A stretch of 64,000 nucleotides of DNA from CAZGSN01 sp964371655 (GCA_964371655.1 CAYJOD010000002.1:123688-187687); one strand, 5' to 3'. Counted from the first letter of the stretch, positions 53,401-61,804 are shown. Notes: generated by a model from the letters alone, not told the origin. Numbers and translations are program-made.

Positions 53401-53521
53401 CGACCTGCGGTAGCGCCGAGACCGGCAGCTGCCGATAGGCGACGGCGCCGGCGAGCAGCACGGCGACCATCAGCAATGAGGTCGCGACCGGGCGCAGGAT
53501 GAAGAGGCGCGACAGGTTCAT
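50405..53521 (-). CDS. RND-family efflux permease, MdtB-like
   Basis: 1038 residues, a paralogue of the gene downstream. RPVATSLLMVAVLLAG helix, FVVDDAIVMIENI Asp pair, and the NPADAPVL and GINTTVNSGRIQINLK segments are as in MdtB/MdtC. In MdtABC pumps two different permeases form one heterotrimer, so this pair is probably such a pump. ATGA overlap with the adaptor upstream (53518-53521). Confidence 0.95.
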   Translation of the reverse strand: MNLSRLFILRPVATSLLMVAVLLAGAVAYRQLPVSALPQVDYPTIQVATFYPGASPVVMASSVTAPLERQFGQLPGLKQMTSTSSSGSSLLTLQFALDLDIDVAEQEVQAAINAAGTYLPRDLPNPPIYSKTNPADAPVLTLALTSETLPLSKVQDLADTRLAQKISQLSGVGLVSLSGGQKPAVRVQANPGALAAYRLSLEDLRTIIAQANVNLAKGNFDGARQAVTIGANDQLLTSDDYRSLILTYNNGAPVRVADVATVVDDVENVKQAAWANDVPAVILNVQRQPGANIIAVVDRIKALLPQLTSSLPSSVHVEILTDRTNTIRASVRDVQFSLILTVALVVMVMFLFLRNIPATIIPSIVVPLSIVGTFGAMYLLGYSLDNLSLMALTISTGFVVDDAIVMIENITRYVDEGESPLAAALKGAEQIGFTILSLTVSLVAVLIPLLFMGDIVGRLFREFAVTLSVTILVSAAVSLTLTPMMCAKLLRHHSESEYGAFLRASERVFAAMIRGYASTLRWVLRHQPATLLVAIVTLAATFLLYVVVPKGFFPVQDTGLIMGVSEAPQTLSFAAMAERQQTLAKAILEDPAVQSLSSFIGIDGINTTVNSGRIQINLKPLEERDADATEIIARLQPRLAAVPGIALFLQPVQDLTINDRISRTQYQYSLESASLEELHSWAPRLVEKLKSLPELRDVASDQQSGGLEATITIDRDTASRLGITLQMIDDTLYDAFGQRQISTIFTQFNQYRVILEVHPELQRGVDALKDIYVRSQSGEQVPLSAFTQVELTTAALAVNHQGQFPAVVLSFNLAPGYALGHAVEALAVAEREIGMPASIHAGFQGTAQAFQASLANQPLLILAALVTVYIVLGVLYESYIHPLTILSTLPSAGVGAIVALLLCRIELSVIALIGIILLIGIVKKNAIMMIDFALEAERGAGKSAEDAIYEACLLRFRPIMMTTMAALLGGLPLALGSGVGAELRRPLGVTIVGGLLVSQLLTLYTTPVIYLAFDRLAKRVAHWRLGDATGSATATEPL

Positions 53522-54720
53522 GTCTTCGGTGAGGGTGTCGACGGCGCTGGGTCGCCCGGCGCTTGCACGCGCACGCTGATGCCGGCGCGCAGCTTGTCGA
53601 CTCCATCCACGACCACGACCTCGCCCTCCGATACACCGGCACGAATCGTGGTGTCGTTGCCGGCGGTGGCTCCAACCGTTACCGGGCGCACTTCCGCGCT
53701 TTGATCCGCTTTCACGACGTAGACGAACTCTCCTTGCGGACCACGCTGGATCGCGTTGCTGGGAACGACGGTCGCGGCCTTCTGGACTTCGAGTAGGAGT
53801 CGGGCGTTGACGAACTGGTTCGGGAAGAGGGCGTTGTCGTCGTTGTTGAAGAGCGATTTCAAACGCGTTGTGCCGGTAGCTTGATCAATCTGATTGTCGA
53901 CCGTCAGCAGATATCCAGTGGCGATTTTGGTTTGGCCGGCGCGGTCGTAGGCATCGACGGTCAAGCGCTCACCGGCGTTGAGCTTGGTGAGGATGGCGGG
54001 AAGGTTGTCTGCGGGTAGCGAGAAGAGCACGGCGATCGGCTGCATCTGAAGGATGACGAACAAGCCGTTCTGGTCGTTGATGTGGACGATGTTGCCGACG
54101 TCGACCAGGCGCAAGCCGATTCGTCCGCTGATGGGTGCAGTGATGCGGCAATACGAGAGTTGCAGCTTGGCGTTGTCGACTAGACCCTGATCGGTTTTCA
54201 CCGACCCTTCGAGTTGGGCGGCCAAGGCGGCCTGGTCGTCGACCTGCTGCTTGGCGATCAGGTCTCCGCTGAGCAAATCGCGGTAGCGCGCCAGGGTCAG
54301 CTGCGCTGAGTTGAGCTGGGCCATGTCGCGCGCCAGTTGTCCCTGCGCTTGCGTGAGCTGCACCTGAAAGAGGCGCGGATCGATTTCTGCAAGCAGATCA
54401 CCCTCATGTACGAGTTGACCTTCTTGGAACGCGATGGTGATGAGCTGGCCGTCGACACGGCTGCGCACGGTAACCTTGTTGGAGGCGGTGACGGTTCCGA
54501 GACCGTTGAGATAGATTGGCACGTCGTCGATACGCGCCGTCGCTACGACGACAGGGACACTCGCCGCGCCCGCCCGCGCCGCGCCATTCTTGGGCGCGCC
54601 CGCCGGTGGCTCCGGGCTTGCGAGGAGCCGGTAGCCGATCGCGGCGACAAACACCGCGATCCCGAGCCAGAGCCAGACGCGGCGTTTGCTTCCTGGACGT
54701 GTGTTGGACGGACTTGTCAT
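53518..54720 (-). CDS. RND efflux periplasmic adaptor (MdtA-like membrane fusion protein)
   Basis: 400 residues. N-terminal membrane anchor (VWLWLGIAVFVAAIGYRLL), then lipoyl half-motifs around VRSRVDGQLITIAFQEGQLVHEGDLL and ITAPISGRIGLRLVDVGNIV flanking a helical hairpin, and a C-terminal membrane-proximal domain. It links the permeases to an outer-membrane channel. First gene of the three-gene operon. Confidence 0.95.
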   Translation of the reverse strand: MTSPSNTRPGSKRRVWLWLGIAVFVAAIGYRLLASPEPPAGAPKNGAARAGAASVPVVVATARIDDVPIYLNGLGTVTASNKVTVRSRVDGQLITIAFQEGQLVHEGDLLAEIDPRLFQVQLTQAQGQLARDMAQLNSAQLTLARYRDLLSGDLIAKQQVDDQAALAAQLEGSVKTDQGLVDNAKLQLSYCRITAPISGRIGLRLVDVGNIVHINDQNGLFVILQMQPIAVLFSLPADNLPAILTKLNAGERLTVDAYDRAGQTKIATGYLLTVDNQIDQATGTTRLKSLFNNDDNALFPNQFVNARLLLEVQKAATVVPSNAIQRGPQGEFVYVVKADQSAEVRPVTVGATAGNDTTIRAGVSEGEVVVVDGVDKLRAGISVRVQAPGDPAPSTPSPKT

Positions 54721-54800
54721 TCACCTTCCTCTGCTACGACGTTCGGCCAGCGGTCGTGTGCTGGCTTGCACACCTAGTCTGCCTTGACGGGACAGAAATA

Positions 54801-54979
54801 TCTCGCGCCAAGCATGTCCTGAGCGCGGTCGAAGGAACGCAAAGACGCCAAGGGACCAAACCCAGGTGTCGATCATTCGAGAACTTCCGAAAGCTCATCG
54901 GAAATCAACTTAGGAATTACCTCTGCTTGCGAGAGTCTGCCTAGTCTTCCTTCGCGACTTCGCGTCTTCGCGCGAGAAG
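54801..54979. repeat. Family C palindrome, copy 2, carrying a small insert
   Basis: Arms TCTCGCGCCAAG...CAAAGACGCCAAG and CTTCGCGTCTTCGCGCGAGA. The left arm is interrupted at 54812-54838 by TGTCCTGAGCGCGGTCGAAG, itself a common small repeat. The rest of the 54721-55105 gap shows no gene. Confidence 0.7.
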
Positions 54980-55105
54980 TCCTGTCCGATCCGGTTGCTC
55001 TCATGAAGGCCTCGACAACGGTGCGTAACTCGTGGGGATTTGACGCCAAGTCGTGCGGACACTTCAGAGATATTGCAATCCCATCTCTCGGCGCGGGGCC
55101 GCGCG

Positions 55106-56614
55106 TCACGTCGCCTCGATGTACTCCACTTTTCTCGCCAGGTGATTCAAGAGGGCGGCGTGATCCGGCGCCCGACCGGTGGCGCGGTGGATGAGCTCGG
55201 GGGCACGATAGGTTTGGCCAAGGCGGTGGATGTGCTCGCGCAGCCACGCCAGCAGCGGCGCAAAGTCACCGCCGGCAAGGGCGATATCAAGGTTGCCGAT
55301 CGCAGCGTGCGCGGACTCGAAGAGCTGCGCGGCGTAGATGTTACCGAGCGCGTAGGTCGGGAAGTAGCCGATCGCGCCAGACGGCCAGTGGACGTCCTGC
55401 AGGCATCCGTCGCGATCGTTGTCCGGGACAACGCCGAGAAATGCCTGCATGCGGGCGCGCCACGCCTCCGGCAACTCGGCCACGGTGATGTTTCCGTCGA
55501 TCAGGTCGCGCTCGAGCTCGAATCGCAGAATGATATGTAGGTTGTAGGTGAGCTCGTCCGACTCGGTGCGAATCAACGACGGCCCCGCCTCGTTGGCGGC
55601 GAGCACGACGTCTTGCACGGACTGTCCGGCCAATGCCGAGAAATGCTTTTGCGCGATGGGCAGCAGGTATCGCCAGAAGGCCGGTGAGCGGGCGACGATA
55701 TTCTCCCACAGGCGAGATTGCGACTCATGCACCGCGAGTGAGCAGGCCTCCCCACGCGGGGTGCCGAGCAAGGCGGGATCCAAGCCCTGCTCGTACAGTG
55801 CATGTCCGCTCTCGTGGATGGTCGAGAACAGCGAGTAACGCAGGTCGCCCTCGTCGTAGCGCGTGGTGATGCGGACATCGGTACCAATCGACGTCGTGAA
55901 CGGATGCGCCGCCGCGTCGAGGCGGCCCTTGTCGAAGTCGAATCCAAGCCGCGCGGCCACGAGCTGGTTGAAACGCAACTGCTCGTCGCTGGGAAAGTGA
56001 CCCTTGAGGCCTGAGATCACCAGGGGCTTGGCCTGGAGTCGCCTCTGTAGTCGATCGACGAGGGGCTGCAGGCCGCCGCGGAGCTGCGCGAAGATCGCGC
56101 TCACGGTGGCCGTATCGGCGCCGGGTTCGTACTCCTCGAGCAGCACGTCGTACGCCGGTCGGCTGGCGTCGATCGCGCGCGCCACCATACGTTCGACCTC
56201 GAAGATGCGAGTCAAGTACGGCTCCAGTGCTGCGAAGTCGTCGTCTCGGCGCGCGCCGATCCAAACCGAACGCGCCTGGGCGTGCAGGGTGGCGCGCTCG
56301 TGCACCAGCGCCGGCGGCAGCGCACGAACGCGATCGAGTCGCCACTTGGTCTCGCGCACGTCCACGCTTTGCTCGGGCGACAGGGCCGCGAGATTCGCCG
56401 CCAGTGCATCGACGAGATCGAGGAGCGCCGGGGCGGTTTGGCGCTCGTGAAGAACGGACGTCAAAACACCGATTTGCTCGGCACGCATTTCGGCGACGCC
56501 GCTGGGCATGTAGGTCTCTTGATCCCATTCGAGCAGGCGCAAGGCCGCGGCAAGATGGGCGTTGGCCTGCAACTCGGTGACGAGCTTCTGGTAGGCTGGT
56601 GCTGTCGACATCAT
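55106..56614 (-). CDS. M32-family metallocarboxypeptidase (carboxypeptidase Taq-like)
   Basis: 502 residues, family length. Zinc-binding HESGH (TIHESGHALYEQG) with the downstream Glu in SLAVHESQSRLWEN, and ALRLLEWDQETYMP at the N terminus as in thermostable carboxypeptidases. It removes C-terminal residues from peptides in the cytoplasm. Start ATG 56614 overlaps the Nudix stop by 4 bases. Confidence 0.95.
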   Translation of the reverse strand: MMSTAPAYQKLVTELQANAHLAAALRLLEWDQETYMPSGVAEMRAEQIGVLTSVLHERQTAPALLDLVDALAANLAALSPEQSVDVRETKWRLDRVRALPPALVHERATLHAQARSVWIGARRDDDFAALEPYLTRIFEVERMVARAIDASRPAYDVLLEEYEPGADTATVSAIFAQLRGGLQPLVDRLQRRLQAKPLVISGLKGHFPSDEQLRFNQLVAARLGFDFDKGRLDAAAHPFTTSIGTDVRITTRYDEGDLRYSLFSTIHESGHALYEQGLDPALLGTPRGEACSLAVHESQSRLWENIVARSPAFWRYLLPIAQKHFSALAGQSVQDVVLAANEAGPSLIRTESDELTYNLHIILRFELERDLIDGNITVAELPEAWRARMQAFLGVVPDNDRDGCLQDVHWPSGAIGYFPTYALGNIYAAQLFESAHAAIGNLDIALAGGDFAPLLAWLREHIHRLGQTYRAPELIHRATGRAPDHAALLNHLARKVEYIEAT

Positions 56615-57174
56615 TCCCCCGCCTGCAGCCGTGCGGCGGCCAGATGCAATCCGGCAATCGTCTTGGCGTCATCGATCTCGCCGCTGCAAATCATTTCGAG
56701 AGCGCGCGCCACCGACAACTCGTGCACCGTGAGGACCTCGTCGGCGCCGAGCTCTTGCGTCGTCCTGGAGAGTTGTCGCGCCAGGAACAGGTGGATGCGC
56801 TCGTCGCAGAACCCGGGTGCGGTGAGAACACTGCCGATACGCAGCCAGCTGCTGGCCAGCAGGCCGGTCTCCTCGCGCAGCTCGCGAACGGCGCAGGCAA
56901 GTGGCTCCTCGCCGGCGTCGAGCTTGCCGGCCGGAATCTCCCAGAGAAAACCGCCCGCCGCATGCCGGAACTGTCGCACGAGAGTCACTTGGCCATCGCC
57001 GTGGATCGGCACGATAGCCGCAGCTCCGGGATGGCGGATGACTTCCAGGTCGATGGGGGTTCCATTCGGCAGCGCAACCTTCTCCAGGCGAAGATCCACG
57101 ACGCGGCCCTTGTAGATTTGTCGGAAGCTCATGCGGGGTCGGGACAACGTGCCAGACAGGCGAGGAACCCTCAC
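56611..57174 (-). CDS. Nudix hydrolase (ADP-ribose pyrophosphatase-like)
   Basis: 187 residues. Full Nudix box G-x5-E-x7-R-E-x2-E-E-x-G (starting GKLDAGEEPL, ending RELREETGLL). An N-terminal VDLRLEKVALPNG-type strand is as in NudF-type ADP-ribose diphosphatases. It cleaves a nucleoside diphosphate derivative to a monophosphate and phospho-product. Co-translated with the M32 gene through an ATGA overlap. Confidence 0.93.
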   Translation of the reverse strand: MRVPRLSGTLSRPRMSFRQIYKGRVVDLRLEKVALPNGTPIDLEVIRHPGAAAIVPIHGDGQVTLVRQFRHAAGGFLWEIPAGKLDAGEEPLACAVRELREETGLLASSWLRIGSVLTAPGFCDERIHLFLARQLSRTTQELGADEVLTVHELSVARALEMICSGEIDDAKTIAGLHLAAARLQAGE

Positions 57175-57415
57175 CCTAACCCTCTCCCAACGAGACTGTC
57201 GATAAATCCGAATGGAAAACAGGAAACGGAAAACCGGAAACCGGAAACAGGGGTATGCTTACGCAGAAAGACCGGTTTTTCATTTTCGGTTTCCGGTGTC
57301 CTGTTTTCCATTCTCCGAGCGACGGCCTGTTGCGGAGAAATGCGACACTCTCCAACGGGAGAGGGGAGCTTGCCTTCCTCCCTCTCCCGTTGGGAGAGGG
57401 CCGGGGTGAGGGCGA
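57166..57415. repeat. Nested inverted repeats
   Basis: Outer arms CCCTCACCCTAACCCTCTCCC (57170-57189) and GGGAGAGGGCCGGGGTGAGGG (57391-57411); inner arms AGGAAACGGAAAACCGG and CCGGTTTTTCATTTTCGG / TTTCCGGTGTCCTGTTTTCC. The layout looks like one hairpin element inserted in another. No gene in the gap. Confidence 0.8.
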
Positions 57416-57461
57416 TCCGCTTTCGGATGCTCCATTTCCGTTCGGTGACGTTCTCAGCACA

Positions 57462-58730
57462 CTAGATCACCATGCCCGCGGGCAAGACGCCGTTCTTGGG
57501 GACGATGACGATGCCGTCGCGAATCGAATAACCGAGGCCGTCGAAGTGCTGCAGATGTTTCTCATTGCGAATCACCACGCCAGGACCAATACGGGCGTTC
57601 TTGTCGATAATCGCGCGCTCGATCCGACAGCCGTCGCCGATGCCCACCGGGATCATTTCCGTGTCGGCGGCAGCCGCCCGGTCTTCGTAGTAGTCGGTTC
57701 CCATCATCACCGTGTGCGACAGACGAACGTCGCGACCAATGATGCTGCGGATGCCGATGATGGAGTGGTCGATCGCCGCCGCGTCGATCTGGCAGCCCTC
57801 GCTGATGATGCTTTCGACCGTGGTGACCTTCCCCACGCGGGTGCCCGGCAAGAACCGTGGTCGCGTGTAAATCGGGGCGTTCTCGCCGAACAGATCGATT
57901 GGCGGCGTCGTCGAGGCGATGGCGATGTTGGCGGCGAAGAAATTCCGGATGGTACCGATGTCTTCCCAGTAGCCCGAGAAGAAGTGGGTGCGCATGCGCG
58001 TCCGTTGGATCGCCGCGGGAATGACTTCCTTGCCGAAGTCGACCTTAGATGCGTCTTCGAGAACCTGGACGAGAACCTCGGTCCGAAAGACATAAATACC
58101 CATGGAGGCCAGGTAGCGCCTGTCCTCCGCAACCGCCTTTGCCTGGACCATCTCATCGCTCATCGCCAGCTGCGTGAGACTCTTGGGATCGCGCGGCTTC
58201 TCGACGAAGCTTACGACATTGCCGTAGCTGTCGACTTGCAGAATGCCGAACTCGCCGGCGTCATCGGCGGTGACCGGCGTGGTCGCAATGGTGATATCGG
58301 CGAAGCCGGTCGCGTGTGCGTCGAGGATCTGGCGGAAGTCCATCGTGTACAGCTGGTCGCCGGAGAGAACCAGAATGTGCTCGGGCCGAAACTGCAGGAA
58401 GCGCCGCAGCTGCTTGCGAACGGCGTCGGCTGTACCTTGGTACCAGTCCTCGCTCTCTTCTGTTTGCTCGGCGGCAAGGATCTCGACGAAGCCGCCGGAG
58501 AACGGGTCGAAGCGATAGGTGCGCGAGACATGGCGGTTGAGCGAAGCCGACTGGAATTGTGACAAAACGTAGATCTGCCTGATCTGCGAGTTGATGCAGT
58601 TGCTGATCGGGATGTCGACAAGGCGGTATTTCCCGGCCAAGGGAACGGCGGGCTTACTGCGGTGCTGTGTCAGCGGGCTCAGCCGCGTACCCCGACCTCC
58701 ACCCAGGACCACGGCCAAGACATTTTGCAC
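57462..58730 (-). CDS. glgC: Glucose-1-phosphate adenylyltransferase
   Basis: 422 residues from GTG 58730, the usual length. It makes ADP-glucose for glycogen. Marks: LGGGRGTRLSPLT, PAVPLAGKYRLVDIPISNCINS, SGDQLYTMDF, EFGILQVD, SGYWEDIGTI and C-terminal left-handed beta-helix repeats. The longer frame to 59141 runs through a palindromic repeat, so it is not coding. It competes with RfbF for glucose-1-phosphate. Confidence 0.95.
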   Translation of the reverse strand: MQNVLAVVLGGGRGTRLSPLTQHRSKPAVPLAGKYRLVDIPISNCINSQIRQIYVLSQFQSASLNRHVSRTYRFDPFSGGFVEILAAEQTEESEDWYQGTADAVRKQLRRFLQFRPEHILVLSGDQLYTMDFRQILDAHATGFADITIATTPVTADDAGEFGILQVDSYGNVVSFVEKPRDPKSLTQLAMSDEMVQAKAVAEDRRYLASMGIYVFRTEVLVQVLEDASKVDFGKEVIPAAIQRTRMRTHFFSGYWEDIGTIRNFFAANIAIASTTPPIDLFGENAPIYTRPRFLPGTRVGKVTTVESIISEGCQIDAAAIDHSIIGIRSIIGRDVRLSHTVMMGTDYYEDRAAAADTEMIPVGIGDGCRIERAIIDKNARIGPGVVIRNEKHLQHFDGLGYSIRDGIVIVPKNGVLPAGMVI

Positions 58731-58783
58731 GCCGCGAACGATACATGACGGGCTGCACGTGGTCCATATCTGTCGGCGGAACG

Positions 58784-58946
58784 TGCTGTATCGCTTGGAG
58801 TCTTGGACCGATGTCATTCCGAGCGGAAGCGAGGAATCTCGTGTAACTCGGTGGTCGCGATTGTCGCGCAGCCCGGAAGATTCCTCGCCACGGAAGTGTG
58901 GAATGCTCGGAATGACCAGTGGATCGGGAACCACAGTGGTACACTG
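58784..58946. repeat. Palindromic repeat family D, copy 3
   Basis: Inverted arms TCATTCCGAGCGGAAGCGAG and CACGGAAGTGTGGAATGCTCGGAATGAC in the leader of glgC. The 58731-58975 gap has no gene. Confidence 0.85.
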
Positions 58947-58975
58947 CCCGGCGGAAAGCGGGCGGGCAACGCCGG

Positions 58976-59683
58976 CTAGAAGGCGAGGAAGGCGGCGAGC
59001 AATAGCGTTTCGACGGTATGGACGCAGGCGCACAACACCCGCCAACTGACGCCGCCGAGAACCCGGTGGCAGAAAAGGCGCATGACCAGAGCCAGGGCCG
59101 CGGCGCCCACGAAGATCAGGATGCCGACGGCATCGGCGCATGCCGCCAACACCGCACCGGTAAGGACACTGGTCCAGCCGAACTCGCGAAAGCTAATCGC
59201 AGGGTTGAACTTCCGACCCGCGGCGCCCGCAGAGCGCGCGCCGATGGCCAGGACGACCAGGCTCCAGCGTCCGAGCAGCGGCGCAAACAACAGCGCCAGC
59301 CCACGCCCGTTGCTGAGCGACAGGAGCAACGCGCTCTTGGCGACAAACGAGAGCACAATCGCACCGAGGCGAGCCGATATGCTGCGGGAAAACTCGGTGG
59401 TCGGAAGTGTGATCACAGTCCAGCCCGCCACGACAGCGACAACGATCAGCCAATCGGGGCACAGCGGCGCGAGCCCTCGCTGCACGACGGTGAGGGCGAC
59501 GCCGACGGTCAGACCGACCAGAGGGAAGAACAATGTGGCGCGAGCAAAGGCTTCTGAGTGCACGCCAGGACGCGGCCAGGGCAGGGGAGTGAGGGCGGTA
59601 AAGGCGGACACAACATCGCGTCCCGTCGGCAGGGGCAGGCTTGGACCGGCGCCCATGACCAATGGCTTGCGTGGCTCCGGCAT
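58976..59683 (-). CDS. CobS-like (adenosylcobinamide-GDP ribazoletransferase-like) protein lacking key acidic motifs
   Basis: 235 residues from ATG 59683. The membrane layout and several blocks (FFPLVGLTVG near residue 55, LGRWSLVVL, HRVLGGVSW near the end) match CobS of cobalamin synthesis. The conserved HLDGLADTxDG stretch is missing, replaced by about 25 fewer residues (ITLPTTEFSR), and the C-terminal GGxTGD has become GGVSWR. The protein may therefore be inactive or have a new role. Sequence upstream is repeat. No other cob gene is in the window. Confidence 0.7.
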   Translation of the reverse strand: MPEPRKPLVMGAGPSLPLPTGRDVVSAFTALTPLPWPRPGVHSEAFARATLFFPLVGLTVGVALTVVQRGLAPLCPDWLIVVAVVAGWTVITLPTTEFSRSISARLGAIVLSFVAKSALLLSLSNGRGLALLFAPLLGRWSLVVLAIGARSAGAAGRKFNPAISFREFGWTSVLTGAVLAACADAVGILIFVGAAALALVMRLFCHRVLGGVSWRVLCACVHTVETLLLAAFLAF

Positions 59684-59715
59684 GGCGATCCTAGCTCGCT
59701 GCGCTCGCAAACTGG

Positions 59716-59815
59716 GCAGGGACGAAGGGATCAACGGGCAAAGGGGCAAAGGGAAGAAAAGCCATTGCTGATCCGTCTTCCCTCTGCCCCGGACCCCTTT
59801 GTCCCTTTGTCCCTC
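59716..59815. repeat. Palindromic repeat family G, copy 1
   Basis: Arms ACGGGCAAAGGGGCAAAGGGA and CCCCTTTGTCCCTTTGTCCCT. A second copy is at 61692-61772. Confidence 0.85.
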
Positions 59816-59958
59816 GCATTTGTGTAATCTCCGAGACGTGACTGTTAGTAGTGGAAAGCGCGGATTGATCCAACCGCAAGATGCGCACCTCGCGCCTGCC
59901 TCGGCAGGAGTGGGCGCCATGCTTGGCAGAAGCCCCCGTCGCATCTACAGTCGCTGCC

Positions 59959-60684
59959 ATGTTGGACCAACGGGCGCAGCAAGCGCTGACGCGAATTTCA
60001 CGCGAGGTGCAGGAGTTGTTCGACGGCGATCTCGTCTGTCTTGCCCTGTACGGTAGCGCCGCGGGGGAAGACTTCGTTGCCGGAAAGTCGGATCTGAACC
60101 TCGCCGTTGTCCTCAAGGAAGTTCGCTTCGAACACCTGCGGGCTCTCCATACCCATCTCCGCGACTGGCGCGAGCTCGGCGCGGGAACGCCGCTGCTATT
60201 GGATCGCGACTCCCTCAGCCGCGGCCGCGACGTCTTTCCGATGGAGTTTCAGGACATCAAAGAGATGCACAAGCTGCTCGCCGGCGAGGACGTGTTCGCG
60301 GGCCTGCAGATCGATTGGCGCAACCTGCGCTACCAGGCTGAGCACGAAGTCCGCGGCAAGCTGCTGCGGCTACGGGCGCTCTACGCCGAAGTCGGCCCCG
60401 ATCGTGAGCGCCTGCAGCGCCTGCTCGTGGACTCGGTCAAGACGTTCATCATCGTCATGCGCGGCTTGATTCGGCTGCGCGAGCCTGCGGCGGCGACCGC
60501 GTACGGCGAGGTACTCAGTCAGTTCGAGGTGCATACGTCTGCCACGTTTCCGACCATGCGCTTTGTGCTGCAGGTGAAGCTCGACCGCCAGACCTGGCCA
60601 GCCGATACCGAAGCGATGATGCGCAGCTATCTGAGCGAGGTCCAGCGGCTCACCGATCTCGTGGACGTCATCCAGCCGGACTAG
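59959..60684 (+). CDS. Nucleotidyltransferase-fold protein (MNT-like), altered active site
   Basis: 241 residues from ATG 59959. The Pol-beta-type motif reads LYGSAAG...SDLNLAVVL: the GS is kept but the second metal-binding acid is Asn (D-x-N instead of D-x-D). The C-terminal helical region (EHEVRGKLLRLRALYAEVG) has no recognised domain. It may be a regulator or pseudo-transferase. No partner toxin gene (HEPN) is adjacent. Confidence 0.75.
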   Translation: MLDQRAQQALTRISREVQELFDGDLVCLALYGSAAGEDFVAGKSDLNLAVVLKEVRFEHLRALHTHLRDWRELGAGTPLLLDRDSLSRGRDVFPMEFQDIKEMHKLLAGEDVFAGLQIDWRNLRYQAEHEVRGKLLRLRALYAEVGPDRERLQRLLVDSVKTFIIVMRGLIRLREPAAATAYGEVLSQFEVHTSATFPTMRFVLQVKLDRQTWPADTEAMMRSYLSEVQRLTDLVDVIQPD

Positions 60685-60765
60685 CAGCGATGGCAGGCCA
60701 GGGTTCACGGTGGCAACCGTGCCGCTTGCAGCACACGGAATCGGCACCGAAGTGTTTTCGCCCGA

Positions 60766-60875
60766 TGTCATCCCGAGCGGAGCGAGGGATCTGCAGTGGA
60801 ATGTAGTGCCCCCATGGCTCCGGAAGATTCCTCGCCGCGGAAATTGCGACGGCTCGGAATGACAGTCAAACTGGC
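60766..60875. repeat. Palindromic repeat family D, copy 4
   Basis: Arms TCATCCCGAGCGGAGCGAGG and CCGCGGAAATTGCGACGGCTCGGAATGAC. The ATG of the next gene (60859) is inside its right arm. Confidence 0.8.
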
Positions 60876-61668
60876 CTACTTCGGGCTTCCGGCGTGGCTT
60901 GCCGTATCGGTGTGCATCGCGGTGCTGTGGATCGCGTGCGGTTCCGCCGTCGCCGAGGAGCCGACGCTTCCGGCTCCCAAGGGATACGTCTCTGACTACG
61001 TCGGCGTGATCGATGCGGCGACGACGGGCGCCCTCAATGCCACGATCGCGGAGCTCAAGGTGAAGACCGGTGCGGAGATCGCCGTGGTTGTGGTTCGCTC
61101 AACGCAGCCCTTGAGCGCCTTCGACTATGCGATGAAGGTTGCCGAGCAGTGGCGGCCGGGATCGAAGCGCCTCGACAACGGTGTGGTCTTCGTCGCCGCG
61201 ATCGACGACCATCAGATGTTCATTCTCACCGGCTACGGTGTCGAGGGTGTCCTACCTGACGGCAGGGTCGGTGAGATCCGCGACCGTCGCGTTCGCCCCG
61301 CGTTCCGTCGTGGCGACTATGGCGGTGGCATACGCGACGCGACCCTCGAGATGGCGGCGCTCATCGCCCAAGGAGCCGGGGTCGAGTTGACCGGCGTGCC
61401 GCGTTCGCACACTCCCGAGAAGATCACGCTCACGCCGTGGCAGCTGCTGCTCCTCATCGTCGCTGGTTTGGTTGCGCTCGTCTTCATGAGTCAGATGGGG
61501 ATCCTTCCGCTACTCCTGGGCGGTGGTCGGGGCTATGGTCGTGGCGGTAACTATCCGGGTGGTTTCGGTGGCGGCTTTGGCGGCGGTGGGTTTGGTGGTG
61601 GAGGTGGCGGCTTCGGTGGCTTTGGCGGCGGCGGCTTCGGTGGCGGCGGCGCCGGCGGCGATTGGTGA
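60859..61668 (+). CDS. TPM-domain membrane protein with glycine-rich tail
   Basis: 269 residues. Signal-like hydrophobic N terminus (about residues 8-32), then a TPM (TLP18.3/Psb32/MOLO-1-type) domain with YVSDYVGVID, GAEIAVVVV, DNGVVFVAAIDDHQMFILTGYGVEG, a membrane helix (about 207-228) and a Gly/Phe-rich repeat tail (GGFGGG units). TPM proteins are often paired with LemA, as here. Function is poorly known, linked to membrane protein quality or stress. Its start codon lies in a palindromic repeat. Confidence 0.9.
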   Translation: MTVKLAYFGLPAWLAVSVCIAVLWIACGSAVAEEPTLPAPKGYVSDYVGVIDAATTGALNATIAELKVKTGAEIAVVVVRSTQPLSAFDYAMKVAEQWRPGSKRLDNGVVFVAAIDDHQMFILTGYGVEGVLPDGRVGEIRDRRVRPAFRRGDYGGGIRDATLEMAALIAQGAGVELTGVPRSHTPEKITLTPWQLLLLIVAGLVALVFMSQMGILPLLLGGGRGYGRGGNYPGGFGGGFGGGGFGGGGGGFGGFGGGGFGGGGAGGDW

Positions 61669-61691
61669 ACGGAGTTGGGTAGGGCCGAGCG

Positions 61692-61772
61692 GATCGAGGG
61701 ACAAAGGGAAGGAGGAAGGCGGGCCAGGCTTCTTCCCTTTGCCCCTGACCCCTTTGCCCCTCTGTCCCTTTG
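61692..61772. repeat. Palindromic repeat family G, copy 2
   Basis: GGGACAAAGGGAAGGAGG and CCCTTTGCCCCTGACCCC / CCCCTCTGTCCCTTTG inverted pairs. Confidence 0.75.
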
Positions 61773-61804
61773 AATCGTGTGATTGGCGAGACGTAAGACT
61801 TACT

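Noticed and set aside
58731..59141. N-terminal extension of GlgC
   Set aside because: The extension runs through a family D repeat; conserved GlgC sequence begins at GTG 58730.
59959..60684. MNT half of an HEPN/MNT toxin-antitoxin pair
   Set aside because: No adjacent HEPN-like gene, the protein is too long for an MNT antitoxin, and the neighbours are CobS-like and TPM genes.
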